DNA of 64,000 nucleotides from the NCBI GenBank assembly GCA_951230915.1, contig OX579635.1, positions 17,298,001 to 17,362,000 of the forward strand. The letters run 5' to 3'. This stretch comes from Antitrichia curtipendula. Taxonomy: Eukaryota; Streptophyta; Bryopsida; Hypnales; Leucodontaceae. The notes beneath the pieces were generated by a model that worked only from the letters and a program-made list of their open reading frames with translations, was not told the DNA's origin and did not search any database. Positions 23,998 to 33,508 of this stretch are shown here, one piece after another (within the stretch, counting starts at the first letter, position 1; every line of letters starts with the position of its first letter). The position numbers were made by a program, and so were the translations under genes.

Positions 23998-25292
23998 TCT
24001 TCAAAATCAGTATGGAAGAAACGATTTTAGAACATCTACCAAAAAAGAGTTGACCCTTCTTAACTTTTGTACTCTGTGTACAATAATTAACCCCTAAAGG
24101 CCCGTTGTCCGTTCGGGGGACAAATGGGTTTTCGGGCAGGTACCTACGAGCTGAAATTTTCTCCTGATTTTTTGAAACTTTTTTTGGAGGTAGAAAATCT
24201 GATTAGCTTTATGGGAATATAATTTTTTTCACAATCGGTGCCCGGGAAAAAAAGTTATGCCCAAATAAGCTCAAAACAGTGTTCGAGGGGCAGCAAAAAA
24301 AATTTGCAATTTTTTTTTTTTTTTTTTTTCTAATTTTTTTTTCTTATAGATTATATTTTTGTCTATCTGAAAAGCTTTGATTCATTTCATTTGGATTTTT
24401 TATGAGAAAGTTATGGACAAGCTTGTTTTTCGGGCACTTAGAGCATTTTCCTGAAAAAATAACTTGTAGGATTCATTAGTGAATGTAATTTTTATAATTT
24501 TTCAAAAAAAAAAGTTCCACAAGGTTTAGTTTTTTTGCTAAAACAATCTCACCATTGGGATTAGTGCTTTTTAATTCCATATAAAAGATATTAATATTTT
24601 AGATTTTCTTTCTATCTTGTACCTACTTCTACTTAACAATTTTTTTAATAATGAAAATTAAGTTTTTTTGAATTGTCTTTTTTTTCCTAGACTCTCAACT
24701 CAATTCTCCACTATAAAGATTAAACGCTCAAAACTCTGTAGTGCAAAATATTTAAGTTAAAAATGTTCAAAGTCATAAAATCTAGTCCCGCAATGTGCTG
24801 AAAAACTTGTTTTTTTCACTTTAAACGCAGATATCTTGCAATCTGTGCGGTCAAAAATTCTGAAATTTTTTCCATACATTTTCATACTAGTTAGGTATAA
24901 GATCCTACGGTTAGATGTGAAAAGAAAACAATTTTCAATTTTTTTTACTCTTTGCTATAGAAATGGCAGTTTTGAGTGTTTTTTGGCAGAAAAATGGCCT
25001 TGGTCCTTTAGGGGTTAAATGTCTCCAAAGATTGCTATTCAAGGAACGATTGTAGAATGTCTACCAAAAAAATCTTTCACCCTTTTCAACTTTTGCATAT
25101 AGTACCAAAAAGTCTCTAAAATCAATATTGAAAAAACGATTTTAAAACATCTACCAAGAAAAAGTTGACCCTTCCTAACTTTTGCATATGGTATCCAAAT
25201 GTTTTTGAAAGCAATATCGAAGAAATGATTTTAAAACATCTACCAAAAAAAGTTGATTTTTCCTAACTTTTGCATACGGTATCCAAATGTCA
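23998..25292 (+). repeat. minisatellite of about 87 bp units, split by TTAA element C
   Basis: Units sharing CGATTTTAAAACATCTACCA, an AAAGTTGACCCTTCCTAACT block and TTTTGCATATGGTATCCAAA occur once before element C (about 24000-24086) and about three times after it (25020-25292). The repeats are internal to the mariner-like element. Confidence 0.75.
24091..25014. mobile_element. TTAA-flanked inverted-repeat element, copy C
   Basis: It is 924 bp long, starts CCCCTAAAGGCCC and ends GGTCCTTTAGGGG, with TTAA at 24087-24090 and 25015-25018. The interior is more diverged than A and B but keeps the TTTTTCTGAAATTTTTTCC-like, AAGATCCTACGGT and ATCTTGCAATCTG blocks in the right part. It is inserted in the 87-bp minisatellite inside the mariner-like element. 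Confidence 0.75.
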
Positions 25293-27297
25293 CATTCTTT
25301 GGTGCATAGGAACTTCCTTTCATTTATCAAGAAAAAAATGGAAGGGATTGACAAAAAATTGCTACAAAGAATAAATTAATTTTGGGGGTTGACAAATTAA
25401 AAACGTAGTCAGTTAACATGTAAATGTTGATTATTGAAGCTCTAATGTGATGTCTCTTCCTTGCTTGCAATGTCATCAATGACAGTACTGAATGCAGCAT
25501 ACACTGCATGCTAATTCACTCACAAAGGCTTGAAATCTAAATCTAACTTCTAGAAATTACAGATTTTCAATAATACTCCACATGCAGTCCTAAAAGCTGC
25601 AAGCATTGCCCAAAAGATAGTGAAGAAAAAATGGCAAATCATGAAGGTCAAAGTGTACTTTGAACCCAAACATTGATAAAATGTTTTGAGATTTTTTATC
25701 CCGTACAAAATTAACTTGTCTTGTTATTTTGACAACTAAGATACTCCGAATTACATTGCCATCATCTCACTTGAAAACGTCGATTGATTTCTTGGAACAC
25801 CACCTATCTTGCCTATTTGCTGCTTGTCTTCCAATAGACTCTCAACTGCGTTCCGAGACTATTGTCGATACAACTGCTGATGAAGGTGGCATTTTGGGGT
25901 TGCTTCAATTGGAGAAAGAATGAGTATGCACGCACATACGTAGTTTTCAATCCATTGAAGAAAAGGTGGGATTTTGAAGATGGTGACTGACGCACATTAG
26001 TACTGGACTGTGAAATATTGAATGCTATGACATGTTGAGAGTTTCAGCTGCCTTTAAAATGTGTTTGTTCTTTGTGTTAATTCCGTGTTACTCCGTAATT
26101 CCATGTTCATTCCACCTCCTAGTTGAACGTTGAGCAAGTGTCGTTACAAATCGCACTCCAAGTGTTGAATCACCTACTTGAAGCAAAAGACGTGTGAATT
26201 CCGACACGTATGCATGAACTCCAATTGGTGCCGTTACAAATCGCGTTCATTACTAGTTGAAGGGAGAAAGCATGCTACGGTCTACTTGCTTTGGCAAATT
26301 CAAAAAATATATATAAATAAAGTTTTTTACACTTTGGATTCTTGGTGAAGAAAGCTAACAAGATTCTACAGGTGGGCCAAATTCTTATATTGTTTAATTT
26401 GTCTTGAAATTAATTTTTAAAGAATTTTGTTTTTATTTATTTATTATATTATTTAACTCATTTTATTGTTTAATTCCACAATATATCTTGTAGAAGGAAT
26501 TAAATAATAAGAAAATTAGGCCCACTTGTAAAATCTTGCTAGTTTCTTCTTCCAACCAATTAAAATATTAAAATGTATATTTAAAGTAAAAAAATAAAAT
26601 AAAAACTAAAACATCTATATCAGTGAATAAAACTAGATATTGAGTACAAATTGAAAAATGTGCTTGGACCCTAGAATACATTTGTAATGTCAATCATCAC
26701 ACCCAATTTATGCATATAATTCTCCTCATTTATGTACACTTAAAATAAATTAGTTCCTCAAATGTGACACCATGACATCAAAAGTGGTAGGCTATAGCAT
26801 GCTTTCACCTTGAACACCAAAGCCAACACAGTTACCAGTGAAGGTATCTATTTTAGGAGCTGTTGTTTTGGAACATGTGTGAAGTGACACATGCGTGTAC
26901 AATAAAGTTCAAATTCTTGAGGTGGTTATTTTCAGCAATTATGCGGCATTGATGGGAATACGCCGTGGACAGCAACAGGCGCGGGAACTGCAGCTCACAC
27001 CCCGGGAAGACAAAAGACAACGCGGGAATTGCAAATTTCATTGGATAGCGGTGCTCCTCCCATAAGCCCCTCCAAATCCACATTTTAAAGCTTCATAATT
27101 TTAATTTGATAATGAATTTAAAACTTAAATTTGGAGGATAATATGATAACATTGTATTTTACTTATACCTCAAAACAGAATTAAAAAATATTGATTTTTG
27201 ACCTTAATCTAGAACATTTTGTCAAGGAGGAAGATCATTTTGGGACGGAGGGAGTAACAAATAACAAATAACAAAAGGGATATACTACTACCTACTA

Positions 27298-27606
27298 CTA
27301 CAAATCTAGTCTAATCTAACGGCTGCGATCTTGTCATTTTTGAGATTTTTATGAAAAAAAATCAATGGATTCTCGACCATAGTTAAGGTTGCCATTTTTG
27401 GCTGACCCAAACTATGGTTGAGAATCTGTCGCGAGGCCATCACCATGTAGGCATTTGCTGCCATATAGGGTGCCACAAGGGTGACAGACTCTCGACTGTG
27501 CCGTCTAGTGTGAAGGGCTGAGAGTCCGAATTCCTGGATCTCTGGAATTTGATTGGTGGAAATCGACGGACTCTCAACTGTGCTGCCTAGTGTGATGTGG
27601 CCCTTA
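27298..27606. mobile_element. MITE-like inverted-repeat segment
   Basis: It contains an internal palindrome (GATTCTCGACCATAGTT near 27366 against ACTATGGTTGAGAATC near 27411) and two related blocks ending CTAGTGTGAAGGGC (about 27510) and CTAGTGTGATGTGGCCCTTA (about 27587). The latter resembles the reverse complement of the MITE end at 14374. It directly abuts the PHO1/Bet v 1 relic that starts at 27609. Boundaries are approximate. Confidence 0.5.
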
Positions 27607-27608
27607 GG

Positions 27609-28490
27609 CACTTGTAAAATCTGTGGGTGTTCCAAAATTGATGGTGAAAATCTAAAGTACTGGAAATTGTTCAAATTCCATGAAGCACTGCTCCAAATGT
27701 GGTTTGAAAATACGTCGAGATGCACACGAATAAATTAATTGCACTGTAGACTCTTACAAATTTCCTAACCAGGTTAACTTTGTCGAACATTTAGGCTCTG
27801 TGCGTCCCTGTCGATGAGCTGCAGTAACGCTGAAGAAAACGCCTTCCCGAGATCCTAAACCCTAAAACCCCTGACAGATTTCAGGATCCTGATGTCGCAC
27901 TCTGATTTGAAACGATTCCCGAGATGCTGTGACTGACAACCGCTCCACCTCTTTGTCCTGACGAGCTTGTAGAGACTTAGATTAAGGTGCTTCCATGTCA
28001 TCATAGAATGGAAACGGATTGGGAAAGCTTTCTGGGCTCTGAACTGGCTGATATTGTTCAGGTGCTCAATCTCAACCCTGCGCTTATCCAAGGTCTGGCG
28101 TCTCTGGTTGCTATTTTCCCATCAACCGTGTTCGTGTTTCTTCTGCTCGTGACAAAAAGCACAATTAATCATAAAATAGTCATCTGCTGAACACGGGCTT
28201 AAGAAGAAAGCGACCGAAAAGATGAACTCAGGGCTGAGAATGATTAGAATGTAGAGACACATGAGAAGGACTCAATGGAAGCTCCAAATTCCCCTGCGGA
28301 GAATTGAACTAGCTAGCCGCAAACGCATTGTTGATGAAGTCACATGATGCCTGAATTGTAGCAGTGAAGCTAACCTTGACATTCGTGGCAATCATCAGAT
28401 TCAAGCAACGGCTACGAGACATACACAACAGAAATCTTGTGCATACACGTTTTTGCATTGCTCGACATCCCACGAACGCAGCATGAATCA
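27609..28490 (-). pseudogene. relic of the Bet v 1 3' flank and PHO1 3' end
   Basis: The segment parallels 32213-34070. Its left part repeats the Bet v 1 3' flank (GTGGGTGTTCCAAA, GATGGTGAA, AAGTACTGGAA). Its right part carries, on the minus strand, decayed versions of the last two PHO1 exons. RRVEIEHLNNISQFRAQKAF (about 28010-28090) corresponds to [15 protein letters not shown] of the intact gene, and the ILRRGIW-encoding stretch (about 28280) is preceded by an in-frame stop. The PHO1 stop codon is lost (FHSMMTWK in place of PFNDDL-stop). No other PHO1 exons follow, so this is a truncated duplicate. Confidence 0.75.
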
Positions 28491-30188
28491 CAAATCCAGT
28501 GTCAACGTCCGATGTTGAAGTGCGCTGGGCTTCGACCTATAAACGTCTCGGGTCACCCAATAGTCTACCCCGTCCCATTGAAAGTGGTTCACATTCACTG
28601 TTCCTTTGACCCTTTTTCAACAAGCCTGAAGACCCGTGATTCCGGATTAGGCATGTTCCTCACAAGTGCCCTGCACTCACACCTAGCCTCAACAGGCCAG
28701 GGTGAATTGACCCCCTCATTGCCCCACTGGGGCAAACACTGGAATCTTCTATTTGTAACATACGATTTTTTTTTGAAATTCAAAATTCATATTTGCAATC
28801 AGAGGCCCCATATTAGGTTAGAGAGGTGAAGAATTATCATTACACAGGGCGCAAAATAGGGGGAATTTTTTTTAAATTATCCGTGGTAGGGGCAATGAGG
28901 ATGTCAATTCTCCCTGAACGCCTCAACACGCCCTTTTCACGTTTCTTATTTCTAATGAAATCAGAAGAAATAAATTTATAACTCCCTTTCACATTATCAT
29001 TTTTTTTAATGAAACAAGTGGAACAAAATTTACAACTCTCTTTCACATACGTCTAGCAAGACTCATGGATGGCAAGTTGCGTTAACTTACAGAACGTTAC
29101 ACTCAGTCTGGTCCGTCTCCCCAAGTCCATGGTTTGACTACCGCGGTTGACTCTCCAACGTTACCTTCCGTCGATCTGGGATGGGGGAGTCAAATAATAA
29201 TGAAGCACAAGAGCCTCCCACTCAACGCAAAGGTGGGGTTGCTATCAGGTGTGAAAAACATAAAAAAGGTCACCAATAACCGGAACAGAAATGAAAAGCA
29301 AATACTCATACCTTACAGTGACTTGCACTCAGTGAGTGAGAGCATCCGCAAACGGTGCAATTAAGACACAGTCAATTTCTGAATGAAAAGAGATCAAATA
29401 ATGCTTACACGCATCCTTCAAACAAGCGATTTTGGGCAGGGTCAACAACCTCTCTGAGAGCATTCGTAGAAGTGAAAAAAAGAAGCCGTAGCTTCCTGCC
29501 AAAAAGTGCATAGTTAAAAGTTTGAATCCGCCCTCAAATCTTCTGTCCCTTAAAGTAAACAATTTTTAATAGGGTTGACAACTCTAAACATTATTTTCTT
29601 TCCTTCTTACAGTATCCAAGTTGTAGTGATAAATGATTGCTTACTTCTAGCTTTTGTACACTACGAGACTTGTCACTGGTTGAAAATTAGTGAGTTGCAT
29701 GGGTGGGGTAGAAAAGTAAAACATTGTCTCAACAAGTGTCCCACCCTCTCAACAAGCAAGAGATCTGCCGTTCAAGCGTTAATAGCGTTGATGAAGTTTT
29801 CTTGCACTGCTGGAGATGCCTGAGAAAGGTAGGCTACATCTGGTTGCAGGGATTGTTGGAGAGCGTTGAGGGGCGACTCTTTTAAACTTGCGTAAACAAC
29901 TGAGCCTTGACTTATTGTGTCAAGGGGTAGACTTGGCGATCCCACCAGGGAGAGGGCGATACAAATAGCTTTGCCTCGAGTACAACCCCTCAGTCATCTC
30001 CAATCAGGGACGAGGACCGATCGATCCGTGACTCCGATCAGTCCGGATTAGTGAGTGTAGATCGATCAGTCTGTTGCGGAATTCTTACAGTGTAACTACT
30101 TGCTGACTGCAGATCCAGGAGTAGTTGCTCCCTTCGTCCTTTTCTGGTTTGATTTTAATTTTGATTTTGGAGCTTGAATTAGTTAGCT
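28491..30188. other. upstream region of the two-domain Bet v 1 gene
   Basis: No coding region is convincing here. The last 250 bp before the ATG at 30189 are less AT-rich and include a TATA-like ATACAAATAG at about 29969 and a pyrimidine-rich leader, consistent with promoter and 5' UTR. The promoter call is tentative. Confidence 0.4.
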
Positions 30189-32015
30189 ATGGCGCACGTG
30201 ATATCGCACACGGAGGTTCTCAACTGCGAAGCGCAGGACGCGTGGGAGTGTTGCAAGCATTCGGACAAGGTGTTGCCGGACTTGATGCCGGAGTATTTCG
30301 CCAAAGCGGAGATTCTGGAAGGCACCGGTGGTCCTGGCACTCTTCGCGTCTTGCACTTCGGCCCCGGTAACATACTTCCCCGACTGTCCACTTCAAGCTC
30401 TGTTTTGTAATAGAACTATCGCCATAGCTATATCCATGTCTGCGCTGAAACTATCAGTAAATATGCACAATCAACGAAGTTTTGGTGTAACATTTGGTGC
30501 CCATTTCTTGTGTTACTAGTTCCAGATTGCGAGCCCAATTGCCACTCCATTCCTGCAAATTGGGTTGGGTTTCCTTGGCAAAACCCCATCACTGTCAGTC
30601 ATCTGTTGCTAAGTCCCTTCTTATAACTTCTCCTCTGTACAAGAATGCACTTACCAACAGATTATTGACAGTGATGTTTGCAAAATTTAAAGCGCTCGAG
30701 ATCGGACAATGATGCACGTGCCAGTGCTGACGAGGATGTGACGTTTGTCATTGCAGCCATTCCTCGAGCAGGAGCGGCCAAGGAACGTCTGGACACGATC
30801 GACGAGGTCTCCAAGACCTTGACGTACACCGTGGTGGATGGCGATCCCCGCTACGCCAACTTCACGGGCGAGGTGAAGTTCGAGTCGACTGGGCCGAACC
30901 AGACGGCCGCGACGTGGACGGGGAAGTATGACCCCGTGGGCGACGCCGGCCCGCCAGAGCACATTAGGGACGTGACCAGCCTGATGTTCAAGACGTTCGA
31001 GAAAGCCATCCAGGCCAAGAAGACGTTGATACACACGGGAACGCTGGACGCCACGCCGGAAGCCATCTGGAAGGCTGTGAAGGTGGAGAATTCCATTTTG
31101 CCCAAAGCGCTCCCGCACATCTTCGAGTCATGTACCTTTGTTCACGGCAATGGCGAAGTCGGGAGCGTCCGCGTCTGCAAAATGGGACCTGGTAGGATGT
31201 TTGCCGTTAGAAATTGCAGTTTCAATTGCAGTCATTTGCATCCCTGCCGCCTTTTTTCAGGTGGAAGATGGTTTGTTGTCCTAGCCACTCTAGGTTCCTC
31301 TTTGGTGACTTTTCATTGGAGTTCACCTTGTTGTCTTCATTACATGATTACCCAGTTCACATTCGTTTTCGGCTCCCACGAAATGAAGGATTCGTTAGTG
31401 AAAGTGAAGTGTTAATGGCTATCTTAATCAATTTCCCTCCTCAGCTTAATATTCCAATTCCATTCTCTATTACGCTTGCCACAATAGATTCGTCTTCTCT
31501 TGTGACGTTTTAGGTTGAAGTTGTTTTTTCATGTCCGAGGTTCCTCTTCTGTGAGGTGTCATTGGAGTTCGTTTTGTTATCCTAGTGAGTAGAATTCCTC
31601 ATTTGCAACTGTTCGTAACCCTAGTGAGTAGAACTTCCTCGTTTGCAACTGTTCGTTGTCCTGGCAAGATTGTTCCATCAACGGGCGCCCTACGAGGTGG
31701 TGCTCTTGGATTAGGGTTTGGGGCTCATGAGTTTTGTGGCCCTTGTTTGCAGTGATTCCGAATGGCGGTGAAGTGGTGGAGCGCTTGGACGTGTTCGACG
31801 AGGAGAGGAAGAGAGTAGGTTACACGGTGATCAGGGGTGACCCCAGATTCAAGCATGTCTCTGCTGTGATGGAGTTCCTTCCGGGACCGACCGAGGGAAC
31901 CACCACTGCAACGTGGACGGCCACTTACGTCCCCATGAATGAGCGCGCTTCTCTGGACAACAGGTTCTGCATTGCCGTCTGGAAGGCCCTGGAAGGAGCT
32001 GCCAAAACATTCTAA
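30189..32015 (+). CDS. two-domain Bet v 1/PR-10-like protein (3 exons, about 291 aa)
   Basis: The model is 30189-30366, 30757-31191 and 31753-32015, all GT-AG and all phase 1, 876 nt including stop. Domain 1 starts at MAHVISHTEVLNCEAQDAW and has the glycine-rich loop EGTGGPGTLRVLHFGP, then GDPRYANFTGEVKF and a C-terminal helix LMFKTFEKAIQ. Domain 2 follows directly (KTLIHTGTLDATPEAIWKAV), has a weaker loop HGNGEVGSVRV, then GDPRFKHVSAVMEF, GPTEGTTTATWTATYVP and a final helix ending GAAKTF. Bet v 1 proteins form a hydrophobic cavity that binds small ligands. Most are single-domain proteins of about 155-160 aa. Each domain is split at the same place, one base into the codon after GP, which is the conserved PR-10 intron position. 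That points to an internal duplication of a two-exon gene. The ligand is unknown. Confidence 0.85.
31577..31655 (+). repeat. two tandem copies of a 42-43 bp unit in intron 2
   Basis: CCTAGTGAGTAGAA followed by TTCCTC.TTTGCAACTGTTCGT occurs twice in a row inside the second intron of the two-domain Bet v 1 gene. Confidence 0.8.
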
Positions 32016-33508
32016 ACTTTTGAACCAATTTTGGCTTCCGAGTTTGTGCCAATTACGATTAGAGACAAGGAATTGCTGGAGGCTGGGGTTACATTTGTAT
32101 ACAGGGTGATGATGGTGCTTTATTGACAGGATTCTTCAAGCTGGATGATTGATTGCTTGGGTCTAGTAGTGGTAGTGGATATAATCATACCCAAGCATCC
32201 GAGTTAGGAGCTTGTGGAAGATGTGGGTGTTCCAAAGTGATGGTGAATATCAAAGTACCGGAATTGCAATTGAAGCTTGGCGGATTGGACTTTCTCTGAA
32301 CTGGGAATGTGCTCTTACTCGATGTTTTAGGTGCTCTTGTCAGGGTAACAGAAGAAAGGAGATCAGACTAGGAAACACTGAATGCTTATGTACCCCAAAA
32401 AGTTCTAAGTAGGAGTAGTACTCTCGGTCGGAGTCTCGGAGAGCTTATTGATTATAAATATCTACTCGAGCCGTTGCATCTATAATTGAAAATAACTCGA
32501 CCCGAAACACAGTTTCCAAGCCCAGTGTTGTCCATCCAGGAATTAGAGGCCGTTGCGTTGATGACCTTCCCGCAGGTAGGGGACTGATTTTACTACTCTC
32601 GAGCTGCTGTAGATCTTAAATCTACTCAAAACCAGCTTCTTTAGACAGTGATGACTTTCGCAGAGCATATTTTTCAGTTTCCATCAAGCACTGCTGCAAG
32701 TGTGTCCTGGAATTACTCAAAAGACACACCATTTAAATAAATTGCATTGTTCACTCTTACAAACTTCCTCACCCCATACGCTTCGTCTACTCTTTCGGCT
32801 CTGACGTTCCATCATTGAACTGCACAACGCTGAAAACATTTTGGGGCCAGCATTCTCCTGCGCCAGCTGCCTGTGGTCCTACCTAGATTCAAATGATTCG
32901 TGAAGGCTTCTTCTCGAGGCCTCGTAGTGCAAGGATCGCCTTCGAAAAGAGTGCGGGGACTGGTGTTTGACTTTGACACCCAGAAATTAGAGAAAAGTGG
33001 CATCCAAAATTGTAGGAAGGTGTCGAATTTGTGGCCACCTGATTGGTACAAACAGAACTCCGGCAACAAAGAATGCAGCACGACAGAACCAAATGAGAAC
33101 AGGCAACCACGTAAAGACAGACAACCAAAGAAGTACGGTACAGACAGACTGGACAAAAATGCCTGGAAGAACATCCATTTGGATATCTACACAGAAAATA
33201 ACAAGTGCGAGCAGAGTAAGACACTCTGTTAATCCTCGTAAAGGACTATTCATGCCGTTGCAGTGAAAAAATATAAATTCGCACCAAAACACTTTCATGT
33301 TCTCCTGTACAATACCAACCTTGTCCGCACACGTCTTAAAAGCATCAAGCACATTCGAGGTTCGAATGAGAGGTTTGGATAGTGCGGAGCCTGGTGACTT
33401 CGCCTTGTGCAACTCAAACTCATGGGCACCTCTTTTTCCGTATTTAGAGCCCAGTGGTCGTGACATACTTTGACAGCTCCACGTTTTGTAAAAATCTGCT
33501 CGAGCTGT
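32016..33508. other. convergent intergenic / 3' UTR region
   Basis: It lies between the stops of the convergent Bet v 1 and PHO1 genes. The open frames seen in it have no recognisable protein. Part of it is repeated in decayed form at 27609-28000. Confidence 0.6.

Larger units (their letters stand above)
19400..27254. mobile_element. mariner-like element (plant DD39D type), 7.9 kb, nested
   Basis: The left end TTCCCTCCATCCTAAAATGA and the reverse complement of the right end, CTCCCTCCGTCCCAAAATGA, match at 19 of 22 positions when extended to the shared GATC. TA occurs on both sides (19398-19399 and 27255-27256). CTCCCTCCGTCCCAAAAT is the classic terminal sequence of plant mariner-like and Stowaway elements. 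The transposase gene lies inside on the minus strand (22384-23690). The element is long for the family because it has taken in other repeats, including TTAA element C and a minisatellite. Confidence 0.8.

Noticed and set aside
23998..25292. Possible CRISPR-like spaced repeats
   Set aside because: The units are contiguous 87-bp tandem repeats without unique spacers, in a plant nuclear context.
30687..31118. Minus-strand open frames of 143 and 89 codons
   Set aside because: They are antisense shadows of exon 2 of the two-domain Bet v 1 gene, whose plus-strand reading is supported by family motifs and splice phases.
32812..33508. Several overlapping open frames of 100-160 codons on both strands between Bet v 1 and PHO1
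   Set aside because: They overlap one another in several frames, have no recognisable domains, lie in the 3' regions of two convergent genes, and part of the region is repeated in decayed form at 27.6 kb.
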